Source: Norana najaformis (Eukaryota > Annelida > Clitellata > Crassiclitellata > Hormogastridae). From it: a stretch of DNA of 64,000 nucleotides. The notes beneath the pieces are model-generated. The model did no database searches. It had not been told where the DNA came from and saw nothing but the letters and a program-made list of their open reading frames with translations. The stretch lies in assembly GCA_964023275.1 (NCBI GenBank), contig OZ029914.1:39581424-39645423 (forward strand), written 5' to 3'. A program made the position numbers and the translations under genes. Every line of letters starts with the position of its first letter. The first letter of the stretch is position 1. Shown one piece after another: positions 42,834-54,800 of this stretch.

Positions 42834-43861
42834 TTACGCGTTTCTTTTTCCATCACCATGAATGGCATGGCTAACACGGCTGTTAGCATTTCTTTTCATA
42901 GGTTGTTGGCTTAGTAGCGGCTGCCGTAGACGGTGAGAGAAATTTATAAACAATCGGAAGGAAAAAAAATCATGTTCAACTAGATGCATGTAGTCATTCC
43001 TGTAAACTGGTTGACTGAATTCATTTGGCACTAAGTACTCAGAAGTGGAATCAGAATGACGGCGTCTGAGTTTTGAATGAAGAGGATCGTAATCAATCAG
43101 GTCAATGTATTCCTGTCGCCGAGACTGACATATGAATTTATTTGGCAATAAATATTGAGATTTTGAATCATGGTCATGAGACCTGCCATAGGAAAGAGTG
43201 GAACCTTCAATTAGCTCCAGGTACTCATGTGTCCGTGACGGGGTTTTGAATTCATTTGGAACTAAATACTCAGATTTTGAACCACTATTGTGAAAACTGA
43301 CAGACGGATGACTGGTATAATCGACAAGATCCAGGTACTCGTGTCGCCGAGACTTAGGTCTGAATTTATTTGGCAACAAATACTCAGCAGTTGAATTAGG
43401 ATTTTGAAATCTGACGAGCGGACGTCGTGGAAAACTCCCTGCAAGATCAAGGAAATTAGGCGTGCAATTTGTTTCATTTGGTACCAAATAGTCAGAAGCG
43501 GATTCAGGTTCAAGGGTGCTGTCCCGTTTTAGAACAGAGTCGACCGGGATAACCTCAAAAGTCACTGCGGCCTGCTTCTTGTTTCTTTTGTGAAAATTTA
43601 CAACGTTCGTCGCCATATTAGTATTTTCAGCAAGCGAACGTAGGTTGGGCATCGAAGAGTTGAAAGCTGGTTTTCTGTAACCGACTGATATACCTCGTGC
43701 AGTAGGTCTATGTTGTGGGTTGACGCATGGATTCCCAGAACATAAGGTTACATGTCGATCACTCTGAGTAGAGATCAGATCACGGTACTCGTGTTGCCAA
43801 CACACACATATCAATTTATTCGTCTTTTTCGCTCTTTTGGCCTTTCTGTGTAGGCATAAAT
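42834..43861 (-). CDS. Multi-tyrosine cytoplasmic tail exon (gene B locus, second module)
   Basis: The acceptor CTGTTGCAG precedes 43,861 and entry is in phase 1; 1,028 nt to the stop gives 341 residues. It opens with a basic juxtamembrane stretch (HRKAKRAKKTNK). Then come about five repeats of roughly 38 residues: SDYLVPNE, AEYLLPNKF, SEYLVPNEF, SQYLLPNKF, SEYLVPNEF, each followed by a second site such as HEYLDLV, HEYLELI, QEYIDLI or NDYMHLV. Y-L-(V/I)-P resembles the PLC-gamma SH2 site of EGFR (EYLIPQ), and E-Y-L-D-L resembles RTK docking sites. I infer a multivalent SH2-docking tail. It could splice from either TM exon upstream. Confidence 0.78.
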
Positions 43862-44604
43862 CTGCAACAGTGATACACTTTAAGTGGCAGTAATATATCA
43901 GATAACAAATCTGCTACCTTTATACTAACAGTGAACTTATGTCAATTTAGAACTATCTATAAGAAAATATGCTTAACATTTGAATGCCTGTACAGGTGAA
44001 GATGGCGTAATGACTAAAAGTAGGCCTATCATAGAATTTCTTACAGCTATCTATTATAATTGAAATTATTGTTTTAACTTAAGAATTGCCTAGAAAAAAT
44101 GTTGAAAAAATGTTTGCAGCTCGGAAAACGGTACATTAAAATGTATTACAGATAAACTGAATAAATGTCATTCCGTCCATTAGTAACTGCTAACTACTGT
44201 TGCCTTTAATGCCATTTTAGCAAATGATTTACATGCGTGTTCTAAATAGACGATGAAGTAAGTTTACTTCTATTCTAATGTAGCTCTGTTATACCGTTAT
44301 GATGCACGTTAAAAAATTGACAGCTTGCCATAAATATAGAAGACAGTCCGGTTTCATTAGCGCATTTCATTAGTCCATTAGTGCTTTGTTTCAACTAAGG
44401 CTTCTTCAAGGTTTGGATTCAAACCTCTAAGGATTGAATTAATGTGTTGGTACACGAAATAAGCTTTACATTTTCACATATCTTTCGTGATCTTCCATTT
44501 TTGCATAACATTTATGTGAGGTTTTGTAATATAGGCCCAACAGCGATGTCAAATTGATTGAGTCTACCTTTGACAATCAGACTATCAGCCGGTAAGGTAC
44601 ATAC
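43862..44604. other. Intron-like sequence between the second TM exon and its tail exon
   Basis: No additional exon or repeat recognised. Confidence 0.5.
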
Positions 44605-44709
44605 CTCTATATCATGTAAATATATAAGCTGCGCAAGTGAATATTGAAGCACAGATGACCAAGGTAACCGATGCTATACAAGCAGTGATCAGTTGAGTTC
44701 TCATTTCAT
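44605..44709 (-). CDS. Second transmembrane exon (gene B locus) with an in-frame TGA
   Basis: Acceptor TTTTCAG precedes 44,709 and donor GTATGT follows 44,605. It is 105 nt, phase 1-1, compatible with Ig exons upstream and the tail exon downstream. It encodes a helix, QLITACIASVTLVICASIF..., then YIFT and a TGA three codons before the donor. If read as given, the product would end just after the membrane with no tail. Otherwise the exon is decayed. No left-copy equivalent remains. Confidence 0.6.
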
Positions 44710-45739
44710 CTGAAAACATTGCATGCATGTTTGAATTTGTAAATTTCGAGCAGAGGTCAAAATTTGCGATATAAGGACAAGACTGGAATGACCGAATTTT
44801 TATTTAGATGTCGACCTACACTTAGAGCGTGGTCTGGGGCGAATCTCCAGTCGCCAGCAATTTTAAACGTATCTTTTGAACATTTTAAGTTATATGTTTA
44901 CGTTCGACAGGTAATTTGCTCATAAATTACTAGAGATTGCAGGGTGATTGAAACATTGACAATTTGACAAATCCCGCCCAGAGCGTTTCGATCACGAGTT
45001 GTTGACTTTTGATATACCAATTAGGATTCTTTGCCAGATCTGGGGCCTAGAACGGGCCACCAGAGAGTAAATAAAGCGTAATCTTGGAAAATATCTATTG
45101 AAAATTTGAATTTTAAAAGGTAATTTGTGCAAAATCAACTCGATTTTGGTGTACTAAAACTTACTTTTCAGAATGAACATTGCAATCGAGGGTGCGATAA
45201 TTTAATTTTAACCTAATGCCTAAGCTTCCTACTTGGCCCGCGGCCAACCCCCGCCTCGAAGTTTCAAAGGCGCAAATGACTTAAAGTTTGCCAAAAGATT
45301 AATGCTAAGCCTAGCATGAACTTTTCGATGAAGACTGAGATGGTTGACTTTAAAATCAGTCAGTTGGGGACCTGGAGCGGAGCAGGGCAAAGGTATACTA
45401 AGATCAACCGAAATAAACATTTTACTCAAAAACTGTTATGATAGTCTTTAATCAGCCGCCCCGAATATGACCATATGTAAAAAGCTGAACTTTGCAAAGG
45501 AACGATAAGGAGTTAACATGGACCTCCACGGGGGATTTTATTATCGCCGAAGGGTAAACGTTTGGCCTAGGGATCGAAATCCCAACCCTGATTGTTTGAG
45601 CGCTTGGTTTGTTGGACTGAGTGTATGGGTTCGAGCCTACTCTGAGACGGTAGCACGTTACATTGTTATTATATAACGGCGCTATAGAAGCTACCGAATT
45701 AGATTAGGAATAGTATAGCTAAGGATTCATCACCTGACT
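44710..45739. other. No gene seen
   Basis: AT-rich, right-copy-only sequence (deleted on the left). A tRNA-like or repeat head may lie near 45,570-45,670 (ggttcgagcct at 45,628-45,638), too weak to call. Confidence 0.4.
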
Positions 45740-47875
45740 GAATTTCGTAATCTCAGTCTTTTATTGCCTTATAAACAATGTGGCTTGGAAGCTATATCGA
45801 CCGCCCATATAAAAGATTGCTTCGATTTCTTGGGCTCAATCGTCACATCCATTGTTAATTTCTCTCTCGCTGAAGGCTGCTTCCCCCCATTTTCACTCAT
45901 GCCATGGTTTACTCACTTCTCAAAAAGTCATCTTTCTTCTGTTGATGATTCATCAAACTATCGCTCCATTTATACTCTCAATTTCATTTTTAAAATCCTG
46001 GAGAAAGAAGTTGATACGCATACGCGGCAATATCATGAACCGGAATCAACCCAGAAATCAACCTAGAAATCAACGCCATTTAACTGCAAATGAAATGAGC
46101 AAAACAAAAAATGATTGTCTTCAGAAGAGTTGCCATGAACCGCAATCAACCCAGAAATCAACCCAGAAATCAACCCAGAAATCAACCCAGAAATCAACCC
46201 AGAAATCAAGCCAATTTAACTGGGAAGAAAATGGGCAAAACGAAAAATTATTACCTTCAAAGGAGGTGTCATGAACCGCAATCAGCCCAGAAATTAACTC
46301 CCACATAGCTGCAAACAAAAGGATCAAAACGAAGAAAGATTAGACTCAAAAGGTTGTAATAAATCCGATTCAAACGAAATAACAAACTACGTTTACCATA
46401 GACCGGAATCAATCCATAAGCGAAACCCCATTTAGCTGCGAAGGAATTGAGCAAAACAAAGAAATATTACCCTCAGAAGGTTATAATAAACCAGATTCAA
46501 CTAAGATATCAAACAACTGGCTGACTACCTTGACTCTGACTCGCTCATGCCTCCTCTTCAATCAGGATTTAGGAAGTTCCACTCTACTGAATAACTTATT
46601 ACACGTCTCCTGGTTGATGTCTTTGGAGCTTTTGACCTTGGACAGGTTACTCTTCTTGCCCTCAATGACGTTAATGCTGCTTTTGACACTGTGGATCACT
46701 CTATCCTTTTGGAGCGTCTAGAAAAATCTTTTGGCATTGATGATACTGCTCTTCTTTGGTTTCAGTCATTCCTCTCAGACCGCTCTCATTCTGTTATCTT
46801 TGGGCCTACACGTTCCACCTGGTCCCTTATACCTTTTGGCCTTCCTCAGGGTTCTGTCCTGGCCCTCTCCTTTGAATTCTGTACACTGCCGAACTGGCAC
46901 GGGTTCTCCTTCCCATGGGTGTTGCTGTCCATCAGTATGCAGACGACACTCAGGCCTTCGCTCATGGCCCAGCGGAAGCGGCTTCCTTTCTGGTTGAGAA
47001 GATTCTTGACGCAACATCTGCCCTTGGTCTCTGGATGTCCTCTAATCGCCTCTGACTGAACTCTGCTAAGACCCAGTTCATCTGGCTTGGTGGTTGTACT
47101 CAGCTTGCTAAGCTTGATTCATCGCCCTTACTTCAGAGGTTTCCGGACATTCTATTCTGTTCCAAAGTCCGTGATCTTAGGATTGTCCTGAACCGAGAAC
47201 TCTCTTTGACGGACCATGTTAACAATGAATGTCTCCCGCTCATGCTTTTACCACCTTCGTCAGCTTCGTACCATCCGCTGCTCCCTCTCTTTTCATGCCG
47301 TTACTACTCTAATTCATACCCTTATCTGCACCAGGGTGGACTTTGGTAACACTATCTTTGCTGAACTCTCATGCCAATATTTCCAAGCTTCAGTCTGTTC
47401 TCAATGCTGCTACCCGTCTTATTGGAGGCGTACCCAGGTATGGCCATATAACTTCCTTTATGCGGGACAATCTGCACTGGCTTCCCATTCAGCAGCATAT
47501 CCAGTTCAAGATCCTAACCTTTATGCGTAATTGTCTCGATCATGTCTTAGGGACTTCGGCATTTTGGTCTCCTTGGTTCCAGGCCGTAGCACCTTCCGGT
47601 CGGCTGCCCTTGGACTCCTGACTGTCCGTCGTACGCGCACTGCTACAGCTCAGTCCAGAAGCTTTGCCTATGTTGGACCTAGTAGCTGGAATCGCCTTTC
47701 CCGAGAGCTGAGGTTCGAGCTTCTCAGTTTGTCCCTTCCGCAGTTTCGCAAGCGCCTGAAGTCTGTATTATTTGACAGTGGTCTCACTAGTTTGGGTCAG
47801 GAGCGCCCCGATGACTTTTTTGAAGTGGCGCTTTATAAATGTCAGATTACAATTACAATTACAACAATTAGCTAA
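45740..47875 (+). mobile_element. CR1/L2-like LINE, 5'-truncated, broken and interrupted by an array
   Basis: The RT begins with SSNYRSIYTLNFIFKILEKEV (45,764-46,030), is split by an inserted array (46,030-46,505), then continues with NQDLGSST, AAFDTVDHSILLERL, FGPTRSTW, PFGLPQGSVL and HQYADDTQ (46,940-46,962). The C-terminal part has RDNLHWLP, FKILTFMRNC and SSWNRLSREL, with a 3' tail of (attaca)n. Several frame changes and internal stops are visible. No endonuclease domain is present. Confidence 0.82.
46030..46505. repeat. Tandem array of about 110-bp units inside the LINE
   Basis: Four diverged units start with catgaaccgcaatcaaccc or catagaccggaatcaatcc and share an inner ccatttaactgcaaa-gaaatgagcaaaac core. 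The second unit is expanded by an 11-12 bp subrepeat, aaatcaacccag, about five times. Related units also follow the LINE at 47,876-48,130. Confidence 0.82.
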
Positions 47876-48130
47876 TTAGTAAATGAGCAACACGAAGATA
47901 GATTACCGTGAACGGGTTGACTTATCATAGACCGGAATGAATCTATAAATGAAACCCCCATTAAGCTCCAAAGGAATTCACAAACTGAATTCAACTCATA
48001 ATGAAATCCCATTCAACTGCTAAGGAAAGCAAAAGCAAAAAAACGAAATTTTATACTCAAAACGGTTTCCACAAACTGAATTCAGCTCGGAAACTCCATC
48101 TAACTGCGAAGTAAATGAGCAAAATGGTAG
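47876..48130. repeat. Further units of the 110-bp array after the LINE 3' end
   Basis: Units with catagaccggaatgaatc, caaactgaattcaactc and gcgaagtaaatgagcaaaat match the array inside the LINE. The repeat thus lies both within and beyond the LINE. Confidence 0.7.
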
Positions 48131-51086
48131 ACTCAACCTCACATTTCTATCTATTCCAACATATCTATTCTGAAAAGGTTAACCCATTGTACAGTGTAAC
48201 AATAAAACCGTGCTTAGTAACTAACAGTGGAGAAAGTTCAAGCTCTAGGCTACTCACTGCTAATACTTAAAAATGAGGAACTAGAAGATAATTTAGAAGT
48301 CCTTCCTTCTACATGAATCTATGAACTCTAATCATATGGAAGATGTTTACAAAACTCAACTTCACCATTTAAATCCCGTTCCACTCGTTATCGAAATCCT
48401 GCATCACTTAAAGAAGAAAAGTAGAAACCACAAGGAGAAAGTCTTCAGACCCTACCTCGATCACTGGAAATTCCTTCATACTGAAACTGGAAACCCTACT
48501 TGACCTGAAAATGGAAACACATCGTTCTGAAAATAAAAATCCTGCTCCTCGCGCAATTTTTACACATTTGTGCCGCCATGTTCGACTGGTAAGTATAGCC
48601 ACCAGGTTCATTATGGGCACTGTCAAAGGCAAGGGTCTATAAATATAAGGCAAACCCTCCCAGAATAGAAACTAACCAGTTAGAATAACTGAAGTAAGTA
48701 AGTAATGCATTTGTTAACATTTGTTTACCAAAAATCATACCGTTCACAGATTTGAATCGATGTTGTAGAAACATATTATTATATTACAAAGTGCCTTCAG
48801 ACTTCATACAACATCGCATAGATTAATGTATAAACATTAACGTTATTATGCTACTATTTTAAAGATTATTACGTGAAAGCGCAAAAAATATAAGAATAAT
48901 AAATAGAAATATAATAATAATAATTATCTAACCTAATCTAACTAACCTATAGCGCCGTCATCATTATGATACAGCATCAATCGATGGTCGCTTTAAATGA
49001 AATATTAATCAAATACGTAATCCGATAGAGGAACCCGTCAAAAGCCAATACGTGAGATAAATCAGAAGTCATACAGTACTTTTAATACTAATAAATAATA
49101 AATTTTTCAAACATTTTACTGGAACCTAAACACGTTTCTTTTCAATGTAGTAATTAGCTGTAACCAAATCTTTTGTCCGATATGAATTTTATCACGCTAT
49201 GGAAAAATATATTAACAAATAATGTCATATTCTTGTGCTGTCGTTTTTCAATAAGTCGTTTAAAGAAATATCATTAAAGCTTAACTGGTCTTCGATTCAG
49301 ACTAACAAAACAAACGTGAATGAGTCGTTAAGATAAGGTAAGGTAAGATGGAAACATTTTCTGCCCGTCTCAATAAGTTCCTCTTTAGAGACCAATAAGT
49401 AGCCGTGCTGCAGCGCCTTTGTGGGTTACTTAAAAGGCGCTATACAAGTCTAGCGATACATGCACATACATATGTACATACTTGATGCAAAGTAGGCGAT
49501 GTATATATTTTAATTTCGCACCAGACTGACTGAAAAAATATAACCAAAACCACAATAACCCAAAAGAAAGTTATAAAACCAACTCAACCCACTTCCACAC
49601 TGGAGACGCAATTTACGTAAACATGCAATCTAACAGCAATCTAAAGTACTGTCCCTGACGGACACACCAGGACTATTAACAAAAGAATTGAACTCATTCC
49701 CATAGCTATAGCCTACATGAACGTAAGAAATCAGAGTGATGCTACATGACTAGCATAGCAACATATTTTAGAGACATGGAATCAACACTGCCTAAACCTG
49801 CAATACACTCTTATTAACTGCCACATGTGAATCAACTCCAATACTTTATGGTACACATTGTTCAAACATATATTCATATTCATCAGTTGAGTATGAGTAA
49901 ACCTTAGTGTAATCGAGCTGTATTGCAAGACTGAGAGACTACGTTATGTCTGCTTACAAATGGAGCTGTATTATTTCCGATAAACCATGAGCGCTACTGA
50001 AAATATTATTACTAGCAGCATGGAAATTGCACATTATGCGATCCACATCTTAGCTTATTACCAGCACAAAAAAATAATGCCCAGGTATTTCACTGAGTGG
50101 TCCACGACACCTTTTTGGCATGAAAACATCAGCAAATAGGTTTTACGTCGTGGCCCAATCGCTAGGCACCAGGATTTCGCACATTTAAATGTTAGGCTTA
50201 ATTGGCTGCTAACAAATCCTCATTTATCAAGTAGGGCTTGAATCCCAACAAATGATGCCCATAGCAGGATATTGCAACCAATTCAACACTTGTTGATACA
50301 ACAACCTAGCCTGCACAATCAGCAAGGCATGGAACGAAACCAGAATATCAACCGTCAGCAAGGGGAAACCGGACTTGAAACGATTGAAATACAGCTTGTA
50401 GGACTTCAAGTACGCCTGACTCCTATAAATGGCTGTTGCAAACACTGTACTGCCCCTTTTACTCGTAAAGATTAAGACTATCGATGGAAATGTACGGCAC
50501 ACAATCATAAAAGCCCAGCACTGATTCGGGCGTCAACGCGTCAAACAGCACTTTTTAAATCTGCCTTGACATTTTTGGCCACAAATTTTCGATGGTTCAT
50601 AATTTGTTCAAGTATATGTATATGTGTATTTTTCTGGATAGTAATATCATGCCTGCTAGGACCTCTTAAGTGAACTCTTCGCCATTCTAAATAATGTCAG
50701 AGTTAAAAACAATGTTCACCTTCAGGAACATTATGCTCAAACAGCTGGAATACGCGTTCATGGGAGGTTTTCGATCATATGCATCTCGAACCAACCAGCA
50801 AAATCTTGTTCAATATTTAAAGACTTTGTGAGTTAGGAATTCCTGAGTGACTGATTCAGCGGTGGTTTAAACAACAGCTTAATAATTGATTAAAGGCAAA
50901 ATGAGAAAGTAAAACTGCATCGACGTTATACCTAATATTTTTTCACATTAGCCATCCGCAACTAAAGCACACTCGCTCTAGCGAACACAGCCTCCCTAAA
51001 CCTGAACCGATCTAAATGCAGTTCTGTGGTGTCTTTGGAAACACACGCGAAAACAAAAGCTACCCTTACGGGCCCCGTGGGATAAA
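48131..51086. other. Duplicated non-coding DNA downstream of the gene B ITIM tail exon
   Basis: From 48,367 it is collinear with 514-3,940. No exon was recognised. Open frames near 48,321 and 50,227 are not conserved in the left copy. Confidence 0.55.
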
Positions 51087-51436
51087 TCAACGACTAGGGA
51101 TGTTAACATATTCAACAGAACGTGCTTCTTCAGCATCTATTGAGCTACGTTGCTGGCTTGTAAGGGATGCTTCTGTGATAAAGAGGTCTATGGTTTCGTA
51201 GTTAGTTCGTGTGCGAGTTACTTCGGATCGAATCAAGGCATTGTACTCGACACCTGACTCATTTCCTTTAGGTGTGTCTTCCTCTGCAGCCGTTTCTGCC
51301 ACATGCTCAGCGACGACCTCTTCGTGAGCAGGGACCACAGGAGGCACCCTTTCCGTTGAAATGGTGGTGGATGTAGTGGCGAGATTCACATCGATTTCTG
51401 AAGGCCTTTGGGGTAGAGAAATTCCTTTAGAGTGTT
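51087..51436 (-). CDS. Gene B exon 5: ITIM/ITSM-like tail
   Basis: 350 nt, same as gene A. VEYNAL, TNYETI and VEYVNI are conserved; the additional gene A site TVYEEI reads PAHEEV here. Confidence 0.84.
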
Positions 51437-51812
51437 CTGTTTTGAAAAGCATAGCGCAAATTTAGCACAACTTCCATGACAGCTTAGACACATAAGTTTA
51501 GGCTGATTGATTAACTGACTGACTGACTGATTTTAACTGAACGACTTGCTGACTGACTTGTTGTCTGGCTGGCTGGATGGATGGGCGGATGGCTGTTTCT
51601 TGCTTACTATCTTGTCCATACTGCAAAATAACCACATAACCACATACCTCGCGCTTTCTCGCGGCAGACGGTAAAGTAAAGCGTGACGGAGATAGTTATA
51701 GAAACTGAGATGAACAGAGGAACTGAGAGAAATGCCGCAACCAAAGCCAATGATGTATAACCTGCAAAGAGAAATTCGGTGCATAATGCATTTACAACAA
51801 TTCAGCCTATTC

Positions 51813-51861
<49 letters not shown>

Positions 51862-54800
51862 AAAGGTCATAAAGTTGATGTTGATGAAGATGATGAAGGT
51901 CATTAAATTAAGATGATAACGATGGTGATAATTTTTGATTGATTTTAAAATAGCTACAATCACCCACCAACTTCTCCATACCCAGCAACCTGCCTATCTC
52001 CGATCTTTAATTGGTTTTCATGTTACTGTTTGTAGCACACGATCTAACGACCCTCTGAAGCTGCGACAACCTTATTTGGGCAAAGTTATTGGGCAACATG
52101 CTTTCTGTTCGGCCTCGCCCGTGGTTTGGAACAGCATTCCTTTCTCTATCCGATCCGCTCCATCAGTCTCATGCTTCAAGCAGCAACTTAAAACCTTCTA
52201 TTTTGCCAAGTCATCTGTCACCTATTTTCCCCCTTTTGCTACTGCCTGACTCCCTCTGAGCGACTGACCGTGCCTCTGATTCAAATTATTTTTGATGTCT
52301 GGCACGTTAATCTCTTAATATTCATTCATTCATTCATTCATAATGTTGATGCTAATAGGTAACTGCATGTTTGAGTAGGTTTTACTCTTTCTTCGGCTAA
52401 ACTGTTACACTAAGCTGTATGTGGTCATTTTTTGTAGCCATGCCGGCCCTTATGTAATAATTTATAATCGTTCAGAAAACACAACCGCGACCTAAAATAG
52501 TGTTTGCTGAAGTCATAAGGCTGTGTGACAGATTAAGCGAATAAACTATGATTATCTATTTCATTTGCCCTTCAGCTTAAAATGAAACAGTTATTTGGCT
52601 TACTTTGGCTCCACATAAAACGCTCACAACATTAATAATTACGAATGGCTTGAATAGAAAATGTATGATGGCAAAATGGCATCTGAAACACTTTCCCATG
52701 AACAATGAGTTTGCAGCGTCCTGTTTTTAGCTATTCCTTTGACTGCGCACATGTAAATGAGCGTTGCATTTGGTATTGAGTCGAACCCGTGAAGTGCTAA
52801 AATGCAATATATCTGTAAAATGCGATATACATATTGTTAAATATAATACAAATACAGTCTTTGTGATTAAAAAGATTTACTTTCAGAATCGGAGGAGACA
52901 ATGAGGGCATAAAACGGATAAAAATATTTTACAAAAAACGGTGAGAGAAATGGGGAAAACGTTTTTGGGTGGTGAGAATGTTTGGACATGGGGCCGCATA
53001 GATGGCCGGAAAGGATTAATACAAAAAATGCCAGAGCCACTACATGACTCCCGGTTGAGGAAGGAACTATATTCAAGACCTTCCGTACAAGGGATCCTAG
53101 ATGGTCGGTTCGGGTCTAGAAAACATCAAAAAACACGTGATTCTGTCACAATCCATCTAGGGTAAACAAGAATGCACCCTACAACACTTGAGGACCTCTT
53201 GGCATACAGCGATTCGGATACCGATTTGGTATTCGATTCGGATTCGAATACTTTATGTTCTATCGGGCATCGTTCAGTCCTTCTAAACAGTACTTCATTA
53301 AAATTTAGAACGTTACCACCAGAATCAGCTCTGAAAACATTTGCAGCTGATCTCTTCACAATAAATCGTTCCCTTTTAGATCTGCTAGATAGGCGTATTT
53401 CAACTTATTTGAGAGGTCCTTTAAAAGCGTCACATACATGTATAAGTATATACATAAATACATACAACCACACAATCATGCATATATATTTATGTATATA
53501 TATATGTTGTTAAAGCCGGTCTAGGTAGGAGTCGGATGTAAGGAGTGTTGGTAGAAGGAACCGTATCTTGTTGGCGTGAAGCGGTTAACCCTATAAAAAG
53601 GAAGGACTCATTGGTTCTGAGAGATTGGCTAGTTAAGTATAGGTTGAGTCAGACTTGACTCTGTTCTGATACTAGTTGTGCCTAGGTTCCGCTAATTAAA
53701 GCACATGTATATAAAGGTCCTCGTTGTGTTTGAGGAATCTGTTAAGAATTCTGATATCTTGTATCCTTGGTGTAGAATGCTTCGACTTTGTACTTCGTTG
53801 TTCTTTTTTGTTAACAGGTACAGTTATGTTTGCTTGTGACATGTTAAACTTGTAAACAGATTTTTCTCAAATACCAAGTGAGTTATTAATCTGCTGCTGG
53901 ACAACATGCAACAATGTGTACACATAGCACATACAATCATACATGCATGCCTGCATACATTCTAACGCGTCACGCTCTATATCATGCCACAAATATCATA
54001 GTCGTTATCATTTTGTCGATAAGCTTAATCACAATATTGCATACATGATGATGACTTTACCATTATTATTCACAGGCACGTGTTGTGTTGTTACGTCATT
54101 ATCCAGCTGCGTATTCTTTGTTGCATGATTGTAAACAGCAACTGTGAAGAAATCAGTTATTTAACTACAGATGACTTTCAATTTAAAATTATATATATAA
54201 TATATGAATGATAGAACGATATAACCATAACGTATTTCGCATGCAAATAAAAATCGCAACAGCGATTTATATGACACGAACAAGGATACGCTATTGTTAG
54301 AAAACTTAAGTCCACAAGAATTGTTTCGTATTGTACCTGAACTGAATGCGAATGTAAAGTTTGGAACATTCCTGACTATCTGATTTTCGTCTTTCAACGT
54401 ATTGTCTTCTGCTGCGAAGTACATTTTACAAGAATAACTCGCATTGCTTCCAACCGACTCGGTTTCGACTGTCAGAGTCGTTGAAAGGCTTGTCGGCAAT
54501 CGCTGTTCTTTGCTTTCTAATTTTCTATCACCTTTCATCCAATGCATACGTGGAGGCCAGAAACCCGTGTAGTTTACTCGACACCACAAGTCCACGAAGC
54601 CCCGACGATCACCATTAAGACCCTTAAGTATCAAAACGCTAAGCTAGTTAAGTAAAAGCATGTGTAGTCTACATCATAACATTACAATGGCTTATCCTGA
54701 CACGTTTGTAGAAGAACTTCCACTGGTTCTCTGTTTATTTATAAGCTGTTTATTTAGGAATAGTTCTTATAGCGTATGCGCTTTGTACCCGGCCAATTGC

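Noticed and set aside
43801-43853. Acceptor at CCTACACAG for the multi-tyrosine exon
   Set aside because: It would give phase 2 entry; the CTGTTGCAG eight codons upstream gives phase 1, matching every other junction in the locus.
45570-45670. tRNA gene or SINE head
   Set aside because: A B-box-like ggttcgagcct is present but no convincing A box or cloverleaf could be drawn by eye.
46121-46327. Minus-strand frame with repeated FWVD
   Set aside because: Artefact of the aaatcaacccag subrepeat.
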